In this document: one piece after another, positions 7,712 through 16,267 of the stretch
Position numbering within the stretch: position 1 is the stretch's first letter
How the letters are laid out: each line of letters starts with the position of its first letter
NCBI GenBank assembly: GCA_018608405.1
Contig: JABAZP010000012.1
Span: 1 to 43,083 of the forward strand
Reading direction: 5' to 3'
From: Flavobacteriales bacterium
GTDB taxonomy: Bacteria > Bacteroidota > Bacteroidia > Flavobacteriales_E > Vicingaceae
Length of the DNA stretch: 43,083 bases
Notes under the pieces: model-generated
What the model was told of the DNA's origin: nothing
The model's database searches: none
The model's input: the letters and a program-made list of their open reading frames with translations, nothing else
Made by a program: the position numbers and the translations under genes

Positions 7712-8586
7712 AGGTGCTTCTCTGCATGGTAAGATGACCTTACCAATGGACCACTTTCAACGTGCGTAAATCCTTTTTTCATCCCTTCTTCTTTGTAGAA
7801 AGCGAAAACGTCAGGGTGAACAAATTCTGATATCGGTAAATGTTTTTTCGACGGTTGCATGTATTGCCCAATCGTCATGATACTCACTCCAACATTTCTC
7901 AAGTCATCCATGGTCGCCAGTACTTCTTCTTTAAACTCACCTAGTCCTACCATTATTCCAGACTTAGTTTTTTCGATTCCGCCTTTTTTTAATCGGCTCA
8001 ATACCTCTAAACTTCGGTCGTATTTTGCTTGAATTCTAACTTTCGCTGTTATTCTTCGAACTGTTTCCATATTGTGCGATACAATTTCCGGAGCAACATT
8101 TATAATTGGCTGTAAATTTTCCCACTCCCCTTTAAAGTCAGGAATCAAGGTCTCTATTGTAATTCCTGGATTATGCTTTCTAATCAGTTCAACCGTTCTT
8201 TTCCAAGCATCTGCTCCTCCATCTTTCAAATCATCTCGATCTACGGAGGTTATAACGGCGTGCTTGAGGTTCATTAACTTGATAGACTTGGCCACTCGCA
8301 AAGCCTCGAATGGGTCAACATCTTCCGGTTTCCCAGTGTCCACATTACAAAACTGACAAGACCTAGTGCAAGTGTTTCCCAATATCATAAAAGTTGCAGT
8401 TCCTGCACTCCAACACTCCGCTTGATTTGGGCATTTCCCTGATTCACAGATGGTGTTCAACTTGTGGTCTTTAACAACCTGCTTTGTTTCACGGTATTCC
8501 TTACCTGAAGAAATTTTAGTTTTTAACCAGTCTGGCTTTCCAATTTTTACTTCTTGATCCGCTTTATTCTTGAATAAGTTTGCCAC
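7708..8586 (-). CDS. lipA: Lipoyl synthase (radical SAM)
   Basis: LipA inserts two sulfur atoms into the protein-bound octanoyl chain. The 292-residue protein carries the auxiliary-cluster motif [12 protein letters not shown] (C47, C52, C58), the radical SAM motif CTRSCQFC (C73, C77, C80) and the C-terminal RSSY (283-286), whose Ser ligates the auxiliary cluster. The start codon is GTG (GTG GCA AAC), 16 bases from a candidate promoter. All residues needed for activity are present, and length is normal. Confidence 0.96.
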   Translation of the reverse strand: MANLFKNKADQEVKIGKPDWLKTKISSGKEYRETKQVVKDHKLNTICESGKCPNQAECWSAGTATFMILGNTCTRSCQFCNVDTGKPEDVDPFEALRVAKSIKLMNLKHAVITSVDRDDLKDGGADAWKRTVELIRKHNPGITIETLIPDFKGEWENLQPIINVAPEIVSHNMETVRRITAKVRIQAKYDRSLEVLSRLKKGGIEKTKSGIMVGLGEFKEEVLATMDDLRNVGVSIMTIGQYMQPSKKHLPISEFVHPDVFAFYKEEGMKKGFTHVESGPLVRSSYHAEKHL

Positions 8587-8608
8587 AGTTCGATTCTTTT
8601 TAGATGAA

Positions 8609-8616
8609 CAAAGGTA
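8609..8616 (-). promoter_or_regulatory. Candidate -7 box for lipA
   Basis: On the minus strand this reads TACCTTTG, a perfect match to TAnnTTTG, 23 bases ahead of the lipA GTG. A TTTG lies 15 bases further upstream, closer than the usual 19-21 spacing, so support for the -33 element is weak. Confidence 0.4.
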
Positions 8617-8692
8617 TTAAAGGAAAAGTTCCAAATCAGCTTTAAACGGGATATTAAAAACGAGTTTTCCTTCGTATATCAGGTTCAGTAAT

Positions 8693-9259
8693 TTAGAACC
8701 CTACGTTTGTTCTAAATAGCTTAATGGCTATCGCTAGGAGTATGATTCCGAAAACTTTGCGAAGTATAGCAATGCCTCCAGAGCCCAATATCTTTTCAAT
8801 TTTTGTGGAAAGTTTCAACACGGCATACACCACCACGATGTTGATGATTATGGCTACAATAATATTTTGTACTGCATACTCTGCTCTCAAAGAAAGTAAT
8901 GAAGTCATGGTGCCTGCACCAGCAATTAATGGAAAGGCAATTGGAACAATGGAAGCAGTTTCAGGGATGTCGTCTCGATACAAATTAATTCCCAAAATCA
9001 TTTCCAGCGCCAGAAAAAACAAAACGAATGAACCTGCAATGGCAAAAGAACTAACATCGATTCCTATGAGGTTTAAAATTGACTCCCCTAGAAACAAAAA
9101 AGCAATCATCAGGACCATGGCAACAATGCTGGCTTTTTCAGACTTAATATGTCCCACTTTTTGTCGTAGGTCAATAATGATTGGAATGGAGCCAACGATG
9201 TCAATTACTGCGAAGAGCACCATTCCTACTGTAAATATTTCTTTTATATTGAATTGCAT
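8693..9259 (-). CDS. MarC family integral membrane protein
   Basis: The protein has 188 residues from the ATG at 9257-9259 (MQFNIKEIFTVGMVLFAVID). It is nearly all hydrophobic with about six membrane spans. The segments VGMVLFAVIDIVGSIPI near the N-terminus and IVPIAFPLIAGAGTMTSLL in the middle are characteristic of the MarC/UPF0056 family of inner-membrane proteins. The family name comes from a multiple-antibiotic-resistance locus, but no transport or resistance role has been proven for it. The longer frame to 9304 adds a charged stretch atypical of the family and was not used. Confidence 0.88.
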   Translation of the reverse strand: MQFNIKEIFTVGMVLFAVIDIVGSIPIIIDLRQKVGHIKSEKASIVAMVLMIAFLFLGESILNLIGIDVSSFAIAGSFVLFFLALEMILGINLYRDDIPETASIVPIAFPLIAGAGTMTSLLSLRAEYAVQNIIVAIIINIVVVYAVLKLSTKIEKILGSGGIAILRKVFGIILLAIAIKLFRTNVGF

Positions 9260-9286
9260 GTTCTTTTGTGTTTTAATTTCGGCCGG

Positions 9287-9294
9287 CAAAATTA
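9287..9294 (-). promoter_or_regulatory. Candidate -7 box for the MarC-family gene
   Basis: On the minus strand this reads TAATTTTG, matching TAnnTTTG, 28 bases ahead of the chosen ATG. A TTTG lies 15 bases further upstream, again closer than standard. This box also argues for the shorter start. Confidence 0.35.
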
Positions 9295-9432
9295 CGAAAA
9301 GCATCGACGCAAAAAACGTATTGTCAAGGTTGAAAAAGGAGCAGACAGGAACATTAAAACTGACGGGAATTTGCCTATCAACGGAGGCTAATTTGAGGTG
9401 GACTTTTTGACTGATTAAATACTAGTCGACTT

Positions 9433-10686
9433 CTATTGAGTCTTCCTGTAGTAATCATGTAGTTTCCCATTTAAAGCTTCCACAGCAGCGTCGTAACTGG
9501 AATTAAGTAGGAAGTAAATCAATGGAAAACCAAAAAGCAGCTGTTCGAGATGTTTTTGAATTCCGGGAGCATTGGTGCGGGCATAGTAAGGAAAAGGTTC
9601 CACCATCTGTTCAAAATTTTGATTTTTAACCACGATTGCCCTGAACCCAAAGTTGGGCTGGCCATAATAATAAGGAACCCATTCGTGTCGAAAGTTCCCA
9701 ATTTGTTCTAGTTGGTAATGTGACAATTGAATAAAAGTATCTTGCTTTATGGCCGTGTATTCTGCCGTGAATATGTTTCGTTTGTCTAAAACTATCGATA
9801 AATCAACTTCTAGCTTTTCATTTAAAAATATTCCTTTAAAGTCTCCTTGTCTCACCTGATTAGATTTGTCACTGTAGAAAAAATAAACTGGAGCAAAATC
9901 GAAATATGACTTGAACGCTTTTACTATTTTTTGGTTTTGAGTTGTTTGCCACTGTTCTTCTTTTATCGCTTGCCTTTCTCGTCCCGCTTTTCGGAGTGCA
10001 GCTATTGTATTTTCAGAAGTTTTTAAACGAACCAACAAGGCCCCTTCTTTCAATAAAACAATGTCCTTTTTAGCCATTGCTTTTACATGTTGCCTATGAT
10101 TTTGAATCTTTTCGGGTCGAGCAGCATGAAAACGATACTTTAAACCAAACTGGATAGAAGAAGTGTTAACTTTTTGTGCAGGGATGATTCCGTTTATACA
10201 AAATGTAAAGATTGGGCTCACGTAAAACTCAACCCCTGTCATGAAGTTGACTTGAAAAGACTCCTCTCCAACAGGTCCTTTCAAGTTTATAGGACTTTCG
10301 GTAATTGAGTACAAGCTAGGAGCAGTTCTATATTCAAAACTAAAGCCTGCATTGAGTTTAACATCGTCTATTTATAGAGAGGGTCCTAGTAGAATTTGAG
10401 CGACATTCTGTCGAACTACTGCAGAAGGAGTTACTTGAGATCTTGCGTTAGAAAATAACACCGTTGAACTTAGAAAGAGCTTGTTTTTTAATTGAAATGC
10501 TGCATTGATTCCTGTAGCGGGAAATGCAAAGGCTGATGGTCGACGTTTACCATCATAGTAAATCTTTGAAAAGTTCCCGCCAATTACAATACCCCGTATT
10601 TGCTTTGGAATTGAATTTATTTCTTGCGCCAAAGAACCGTTAATAAGACTGAATATAAAAAGACAAATTAGAAATCCTCTTTTCAT
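9433..10686 (-). pseudogene. Outer-membrane-barrel-like gene interrupted by one in-frame TAA
   Basis: Two pieces lie in the same frame, separated only by a TAA at 10372-10374. The first (104 codons from ATG 10686) has a signal peptide (MKRGFLICLFIFSLINGSLAQ) and beta-strand-like segments. Translation past the stop continues without a break (IDDVKLNAGFSFEYRTAPS) into 300 more residues: the rest of a small beta-barrel (FQVNFMTGVEFYVSP, then FGLKYRFH), then a charged segment and a C-terminal domain I cannot assign (PVYFFYSD, then NFGFRAIVVKN). With one codon changed it would encode about 416 residues. The start lies 8 bases after the rnr stop, so it is transcribed behind rnr. A nonsense mutation, sequencing error or programmed readthrough would each fit. 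Confidence 0.75.
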
Positions 10687-10694
10687 ATATCAAC

Positions 10695-12860
10695 TTAAAA
10701 GTCACTCAACAGTTCAAAATTCAACTGCTTTTTTGAAAGGTCGGCTTTTAATACTTTAACTGTTACTTCATCCCCAATTCTAAATAACCTACCAGTTCGC
10801 TTCCCTTCAACAGCGTAGTTGTCAGGGTTAAAGATATAAAAATCGTCTTTCATGCTGCGCAAACGCACCATACCTTCGCATTTGTTATCCTCTAACTCTA
10901 CAAAAATTCCCCATTCACTAACACCAGACACTACACCTCCAAACACTTCACCTTCTTTGTCTTGCATAAATTTTACTTGCATAAACTTTATACTCGCTCG
11001 CTCAGCTTCTGTAGCTAATTTCTCTCGCTCGGATGAGTGTTTACACTTTTCTTCTAATTCAGTGGCATCAACTGCTTTGCCGCCATCAAGGTAATATTGT
11101 AATAAACGATGAACCATTACATCTGGATAGCGACGAATGGGCGAAGTGAAGTGTGAGTAGAACTTAAATCCTAACCCATAATGACCTACATTCTCAGTAG
11201 AGTATACTGCCTTGGCCATGGTTCTAATTGCCAATTGAGAAATCAGTGCATCTTCTGCTTTTCCGTGAACATCTGTCATTAAGCGGTTTAATGTGTCTGA
11301 AATTCCTCTTGGTGACGTGGTATCTATTCGGTAGCCAAACTTTTTAATGAACTCCCCAAACGTTTGTAATTTCTCTGGATCGGGACTATCGTGAATTCGG
11401 TACACAAAAGGCTTAGGCGTTTTCATTTCTCCAACGCGTTGCACTTGGGTTTCTTCAGCGCGTGCCCCTATAAACTCAGCTACCTTCTTATTCGCAAGCA
11501 ACATGAACTCTTCAATGAGCTTATTGGCGTCTTTCTGTTCTTTTAAAAACACTCTCAGCGGTTCTCCTTTCTCATCTAATTTAAACTTCACCTCTAGCGT
11601 GTTAAAGTTGATTGATCCTTTCTTGAATCGATCTTTTCGCAATTGCTTGGCTAATCTATCTAAGGTCAATATCTCTTCTTTGTAATCTCCTTCGCCGGTT
11701 TCAATTACTTGTTGCGCTTCTTCATAAGCGAATCTTCTATCAGAGTGAATTACCGTTCTTCCAAACCACTGTTTGTGAATCTTAGTATCCTCACTCATTT
11801 CGAATATGGCTGAAAAACAATATTTATCTTCATTTGGTCTCAATGAACATGCAAAATTAGACAGCACTTCAGGTAACATCGGAACCACTCGGTCTACTAA
11901 GTAAACAGAAGTAGCTCGCTCATAAGCTTCTTTATCTAGGGCGCTTTCTTCTCGTAAGTAATGACTTACATCAGCTATGTGCACTCCAATTTCCCAATTT
12001 CCATTCTTCAATTTTTGCAACGAAAGTGCGTCGTCAAAATCCTTTGCATCTGAAGGGTCAATGGTGAACGTCGTAACTTTTCGTAGGTCTTTTCGTTTTT
12101 TTATTTCTGACTCCTTAATGCTAACATCCAGATTTTCAGCCGCCGCCTCTATTCCATCAGGAAACTTAATTGGCAAACCATATTCCGCCAAAATAGAGTG
12201 CATTTCGGTCTCGTTTTCTCCTGGTTTTCCTAAAACTTGAATTATTTCTCCAAATGGACTATCGGTATCGCTTGGCCAATGAGTTAGTTTTGCAATTACT
12301 TTTTCTCCATCTTTTGCTCCATTTAATTTATCTAATGGTATAAAAAGATCGACCGTCATTCGCTTGCTGTCAGGTACTAAAAATGCAAATTTTGCTGATT
12401 TTTGAAGTGTTCCTACAAACTCTGTTTTTGCTCTCTCTAGAACCTCAATGACTTTGCCTATTGGCTTTCCGTTTCGCTTAACTCTTAAAATAGCCACCTC
12501 AACCAAGTCACCATGCAAGGCTATTCCTAAGTCTTTTTCTCCAATGTAAATGTCATTTGGCAAGCCTTCTACCTCAACGTAACCAGATCCGCTCGTTGTC
12601 ATGTCTACCTTTCCAACTAATTTGTTCAGGTTTGATTCATGATTGATCAATTTAAATTTCCCCGGCTTTTCTTCTACCAATGCTTCTTTCGCCTCTAATT
12701 CAAACAACACTTTTGCAATAATCTTCTTTTTAGAGGTTTGGGTAATGTTTAATTGTCGTGATACTTGTTTGTAATTCATTGCTAGGGTAGGGTTTGTACG
12801 AAACGTACTTAATACCTTTTCTTGCAAAGAATTAGGTTTTGAATTTTTATTTTTTGGCAT
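10695..12860 (-). CDS. rnr: Ribonuclease R (3'-5' exoribonuclease)
   Basis: RNase R degrades structured RNA processively from the 3' end, including mRNA and rRNA fragments. The 721-residue protein has an N-terminal winged-helix region (KVLSTFRTNPTLAMNYKQVS), two cold-shock/OB domains (about 80-230, with TTSGSGYVEVEGLPNDIYI), and the RNB domain opening with TIDPSDAKDFDDALSL, whose Asp residues bind catalytic Mg2+. An S1 domain closes the protein (GGVVSGVSEWGIFVELEDN). Length and order are normal for Bacteroidota RNase R. It leads a two-gene unit with the interrupted barrel gene. Confidence 0.95.
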   Translation of the reverse strand: MPKNKNSKPNSLQEKVLSTFRTNPTLAMNYKQVSRQLNITQTSKKKIIAKVLFELEAKEALVEEKPGKFKLINHESNLNKLVGKVDMTTSGSGYVEVEGLPNDIYIGEKDLGIALHGDLVEVAILRVKRNGKPIGKVIEVLERAKTEFVGTLQKSAKFAFLVPDSKRMTVDLFIPLDKLNGAKDGEKVIAKLTHWPSDTDSPFGEIIQVLGKPGENETEMHSILAEYGLPIKFPDGIEAAAENLDVSIKESEIKKRKDLRKVTTFTIDPSDAKDFDDALSLQKLKNGNWEIGVHIADVSHYLREESALDKEAYERATSVYLVDRVVPMLPEVLSNFACSLRPNEDKYCFSAIFEMSEDTKIHKQWFGRTVIHSDRRFAYEEAQQVIETGEGDYKEEILTLDRLAKQLRKDRFKKGSINFNTLEVKFKLDEKGEPLRVFLKEQKDANKLIEEFMLLANKKVAEFIGARAEETQVQRVGEMKTPKPFVYRIHDSPDPEKLQTFGEFIKKFGYRIDTTSPRGISDTLNRLMTDVHGKAEDALISQLAIRTMAKAVYSTENVGHYGLGFKFYSHFTSPIRRYPDVMVHRLLQYYLDGGKAVDATELEEKCKHSSEREKLATEAERASIKFMQVKFMQDKEGEVFGGVVSGVSEWGIFVELEDNKCEGMVRLRSMKDDFYIFNPDNYAVEGKRTGRLFRIGDEVTVKVLKADLSKKQLNFELLSDF

Positions 12861-12917
12861 GTAGAAATCCGAAATTAATGTGACAGAAGTTAAGGTTTAA
12901 CTTCTTATTGATTTTCA

Positions 12918-12947
12918 CAAATTTAAGGATGGTTTGTGAGCTTACAA
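12918..12947 (-). promoter_or_regulatory. Candidate promoter for rnr
   Basis: On the minus strand, TTG (plus 12945-12947), a 19-base spacer, then TAAATTTG (plus 12918-12925) fits the Bacteroidota TTTG-N19-TAnnTTTG consensus well. The predicted transcript would begin about 50 bases before the rnr ATG. Confidence 0.5.
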
Positions 12948-13021
12948 CAATTGCGACGTATTTAGCTTTAAATCTTAAAGTGAGCTTAACATGAAACTTG
13001 CAAAAAACCGAGCAATCTAAA

Positions 13022-14527
13022 TTATCTGGAAACTACAATTTTCTGCGCTCGTTCTCCAACTCTCAAAAAGTAAATGCCATTTTGAAAGCCGCTAACATCT
13101 ATTTTTTCTTTTTCCTTAGTAATGATAAATTCCAAAATTAATGCACCTGTGATGGATGTGATTTGAACAACTTCTCCAATGCTGTTCTGAGTTTCTAAAA
13201 TTAGATTTTCTCTTGCAGGGTTTGGGTAAATTGAAACTTGATCCTCATTTTCAACTTCATCAACATTAGTAGCTAAAATGTTTTGGTATGCCCGAACATG
13301 CCCTGCATCATTGCCATTTCCATTATTTAACCATGCTCCCACTGCTACTTGATCTCCAACTGCATTTATACTTACAGAGTTTCCTGACCAATCGTTCGCT
13401 GCTTCTCCATCTAAATCGATTCCAATTTGGAACCAAGCTGTTCCGCTCCATTCGTATAATCGAACATGTCCCGATCTAAATCCATTTCCATTGTTGAGTT
13501 GAGCTCCAACAACGATTCGATCTTCAGAGTCATTCATATTAACTGAAATGCCAGAATTATCATCAAATGCCTCTCCGTCTATATCCATGCCCTTTTGAAT
13601 CCAAGAAGTTCCGTTCCAATTATAAACTCGAGCATGTCCGGAACTTCCTCCATTTCCATTATTAAAAGGTGCGCCTATCACAAGTTGACTTCCGGCTGAA
13701 TTCATACTAACCGCATAACCAGATCTGTCTCCTACGGCCTCACCGTATATGTCAGTGCCCAGCTGAGCCCAAGAAGTACCGCTCCATTCAAAAATACGCA
13801 CTTGCCCGGCATCTCGTCCATTTCTGTCGTTGAGCGGAGCTCCAATTGCTAATCGATTTCCGAGCGAGTTAAAGCTAACCGAAAACCCAGAATTATCATT
13901 CAATGAGTCACCATCGATGTCAGCACCAAGTTGACTCCAAGCTATTCCATTCCATTCGTAAACACGAACATGTCCTGAATTTATTCCGTTACCATCGTTA
14001 CCTTCTGCACCAATAGCTACCCTGTTTCCCAAATCATTCAAGCTAATTGATGATCCCGATTCATCTCCTGCTGTTCCGCCGTCTATATCCTGACCTAATT
14101 GACTCCAAATAGTGCCATTCCATTGAAAAACCCTTACATGCCCTGCGTTTGATCCATTTCCACTATTGAGCCGAGATCCAATTGCTACGCGGTCTCCGGC
14201 TGCATTTATACTAAGAGCCGTCCCTGACTGGTCAAATGTAGTCTCTCCATCAATATCGGCTCCAAGTTGGGTCCAAGAGGTTCCTGTCCTTTCATATACT
14301 CGGACATGCCCCGAATTGCTTCCATTTCCATTATTTTTAGGGGCTCCAATACCAACTCGATTTCCAGTAGCATTCATCTCAATCCAAAAACCCGATTGGT
14401 CACCTGCCAATTCACCATCTATATCTTGTCCTAATTGAGTCCATTGAGCACTAGTGCTAAATGAAACCAAACTGAGGAGAGTAAACAAGACTGATGCTTT
14501 GGCTGCGCTCTGGATTTTTCCCTTCAT
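13022..14527 (-). CDS. T9SS-exported protein with seven propeller-like repeats
   Basis: The protein has 501 residues from the ATG at 14525-14527; a longer TTG frame is less likely. A signal peptide (MKGKIQSAAKASVLFTLLSL, cleaving near TSAQ) is followed by seven tandem 56-residue repeats (about 29-418), each built as W-x-Q-L-G-x-D-I-D-G, D-x-SG, a short strand, G-N-R-V-A-I-G-A, N-N-G-N-G, SGHVRVYEW. They resemble FG-GAP/integrin-type blades, and seven copies would close one beta-propeller. The last 75 residues are a type A T9SS sorting domain (VSIYPNPARENL, ITGALILEF, NGIYFLRV), so the protein should cross the outer membrane and be attached or released at the surface. Ligand unknown. Confidence 0.88.
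   Translation of the reverse strand: MKGKIQSAAKASVLFTLLSLVSFSTSAQWTQLGQDIDGELAGDQSGFWIEMNATGNRVGIGAPKNNGNGSNSGHVRVYERTGTSWTQLGADIDGETTFDQSGTALSINAAGDRVAIGSRLNSGNGSNAGHVRVFQWNGTIWSQLGQDIDGGTAGDESGSSISLNDLGNRVAIGAEGNDGNGINSGHVRVYEWNGIAWSQLGADIDGDSLNDNSGFSVSFNSLGNRLAIGAPLNDRNGRDAGQVRIFEWSGTSWAQLGTDIYGEAVGDRSGYAVSMNSAGSQLVIGAPFNNGNGGSSGHARVYNWNGTSWIQKGMDIDGEAFDDNSGISVNMNDSEDRIVVGAQLNNGNGFRSGHVRLYEWSGTAWFQIGIDLDGEAANDWSGNSVSINAVGDQVAVGAWLNNGNGNDAGHVRAYQNILATNVDEVENEDQVSIYPNPARENLILETQNSIGEVVQITSITGALILEFIITKEKEKIDVSGFQNGIYFLRVGERAQKIVVSR
13277..14443 (-). repeat. Seven tandem 168-bp coding repeats
   Basis: Seven successive units of 56 codons (the last slightly shorter) encode the blades of the exported protein. 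They share W-x-Q-L-G, DIDGE, DxSG, IGA, NGNG and GHVRVY at fixed spacing but differ in most other positions, so they are an old duplication rather than a recent slippage array. Confidence 0.85.
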
Positions 14528-14734
14528 TGTAAATACATTACTTTTTATCAATTTCTAAATTAAAGACTCTTTATTTAAGACAACTTCTGACTTTTTGATG
14601 TGAGAACGCTTGTCCATTTTGTTTTCAATTGTCCCCGTTATTTAACCAAACCTTAACGCAAAGTTCATGTGCGGCCGCAATTTCTAGACAACTTGCTCCG
14701 TTCTCTTGTCATAAACCCATTAAACTTTGTAACT

Positions 14735-15472
14735 ATGAAAAATCCGAATCACAAAAGAGAACAACGGTTTCCTTTCGCTCAGCGATTCTTAACCGGATTA
14801 ATCATTGCATTGGCATTATCTCTTACTGCTTTTGAATGGACCACAGTGAGAACAACCCCATACACTCCCGAGCCAGACATTGATACTACTTATGTTTACG
14901 ATGGTGAGATTCTGCCTCCCATTAAACTACAAAAAGAAAAAATTCAGGAGCTGAAACCGAAACCCCCATCAACTGAGATAGAGGTTGTAAAAACGCTTAC
15001 CCCTGAAATAATAGACGAACCAGTTGACGAGCCTACTCCAAACGAGCAGCCTGCCGCTCCAGAAATTAATACCATTATCGATTATGGTCCCGACAATAAC
15101 TACACGGAAACAGAGGCTGATAGAGTTCATACCGCTGTAGAAATATTTGCACATTATGACGAATGCAAAGAACTAAGAGGCGTCGAACTTCAAACATGCA
15201 GTCAACTCAGTATTAAAAACAAAGTGGCAAGGTTATTTCAAGTTACAGAGCAAATGAAATATATTGGTGGCAATCAATCTGTATTAATGAGTTTTGTTAT
15301 TGATAAGGAAGGAAATGTTACCAACATAGAAACTGTCCAGACTCAAAACAAGCATGTAGCCAAAGCTGCTAAAAAAGCAATTGAACAACTGCCTCGACTA
15401 AACCCTGCCATGCAGCAAGGTAGAGCAGTTTCTTTACTTGTTCACATACCAATTACTGTGAGAATGGAATAA
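14735..15472 (+). CDS. TonB C-terminal family protein (energy transducer-like)
   Basis: The protein has 245 residues from the ATG at 14735 (MKNPNHKREQRFPFAQRFLT). One membrane anchor (GLIIALALSLTAFEW) near residue 25 is followed by a periplasmic Pro/Glu-rich linker (EPVDEPTPNEQPAAPE) and a C-terminal TonB-like domain of about 90 residues (MSFVIDKEGNVTNIETVQT, then AIEQLPRLNPAMQQGRAVS, then HIPITVRME). TonB proteins span the periplasm and pass proton-motive energy to outer-membrane receptors. There is no exbB/exbD here, and Bacteroidota have many paralogues, so the receptor served is unknown. Two Cys (in DECKELRG and ELQTCSQ) could form a disulfide. Confidence 0.85.
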   Translation: MKNPNHKREQRFPFAQRFLTGLIIALALSLTAFEWTTVRTTPYTPEPDIDTTYVYDGEILPPIKLQKEKIQELKPKPPSTEIEVVKTLTPEIIDEPVDEPTPNEQPAAPEINTIIDYGPDNNYTETEADRVHTAVEIFAHYDECKELRGVELQTCSQLSIKNKVARLFQVTEQMKYIGGNQSVLMSFVIDKEGNVTNIETVQTQNKHVAKAAKKAIEQLPRLNPAMQQGRAVSLLVHIPITVRME

Positions 15473-15497
15473 AGCTAGTATCCTATCATTTTTTATT

Positions 15498-15533
15498 TTA
15501 CGTTTGACTTCATGAAAACGAAGTCAAACGTAA
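15498..15533 (+). promoter_or_regulatory. 14-bp perfect hairpin with the cyclase start codon in its loop
   Basis: Bases 15498-15511 (TTACGTTTGACTTC) are exactly complementary to 15520-15533, leaving an 8-base loop, ATGAAAAC, whose ATG (15512) is the start of the next gene. The right arm is followed by TTTT, so this could also act as a weak intrinsic terminator for the TonB-like gene, whose stop is 26 bases upstream. In mRNA it would display the start codon at the tip of a stable stem. The structure is certain at sequence level; the role is not known. Confidence 0.7.
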
Positions 15534-16267
15534 TTTTAGGATCAACTGAAGTTCAAGTAGATTTTTCTAAACCTCTTGACATTTCAATGCCTTTGCACGT
15601 AGGGAAAGATAACCCGAGTGCTTGGTATGTTGAGCCACCCACTATTGAGCCTGTTCGAACCGAACATTTCACTGGCGCAGTAAAAGAAGGCGGTAGTGTA
15701 AATTTTCGGAACATTTCCTTTAATCCACATGGCCATGGTACGCATACAGAATGCGTTGGTCATATCTCAAAAGAGGTATACTCCATCAACAAAACGTTAA
15801 AACAATTTTTTTTCCCTGCCGAGTTAATATCTATTACTCCGGAAAAACAAGAAAATGGAGATGAGATAATTACCTGGAAACAAATTGAATCGGTTCTTCA
15901 ACATAAAAACACTCAAGCCATTGTTATACGAACTTTGCCAAACTCAACAGATAAGTTGAGCAAACAATATTCTGATACCAATCCAGCATTTGTTGAAGCC
16001 AAAGCCATGACGGAGTTAATCGCGTTAGGAATTGAACATTTTTTAATTGACTTACCCTCAGTCGATAAAGAAATAGATGGAGGGGTGCTTGCAGCGCATC
16101 GTGCTTTTTGGGAACACCCAGAAAAAACAAACCTCAACAGAACCATTACTGAGTTAATCTATGTTCCGAATGAGGTTGAAGACGGGCACTACCTCTTAAA
16201 CCTTCAAATTGCTCCATTTGAAAATGACGCTAGCCCCAGCAAACCCATTTTATACGCCATCTCTTAA
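15512..16267 (+). CDS. Cyclase family protein (kynurenine formamidase-like metal hydrolase)
   Basis: The 251-residue protein has the cyclase/kynurenine formamidase metal motif as NPHGHGTHTECVGH (about 71-84), where the His residues bind a divalent metal. The family usually reads HxGTHxDxPxH, so Glu stands at the usual Asp position, as I recall for other Bacteroidota members. N-terminal SKPLDISMPL and C-terminal DLPSVDKEIDGG are also family-typical. The likely chemistry is hydrolysis of a small amide or ester, but no kynurenine-pathway genes are nearby and the substrate is open. The start codon lies in a hairpin loop. Its stop codon directly abuts the transporter ATG, so the two are co-translated. 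Confidence 0.85.
   Translation: MKTKSNVILGSTEVQVDFSKPLDISMPLHVGKDNPSAWYVEPPTIEPVRTEHFTGAVKEGGSVNFRNISFNPHGHGTHTECVGHISKEVYSINKTLKQFFFPAELISITPEKQENGDEIITWKQIESVLQHKNTQAIVIRTLPNSTDKLSKQYSDTNPAFVEAKAMTELIALGIEHFLIDLPSVDKEIDGGVLAAHRAFWEHPEKTNLNRTITELIYVPNEVEDGHYLLNLQIAPFENDASPSKPILYAIS

Noticed and set aside
14671..14678. GCGGCCGC palindrome in an AT-rich intergenic region, suspected vector or linker sequence
   Set aside because: A single 8-base site without adjoining vector-like sequence; it can occur naturally.
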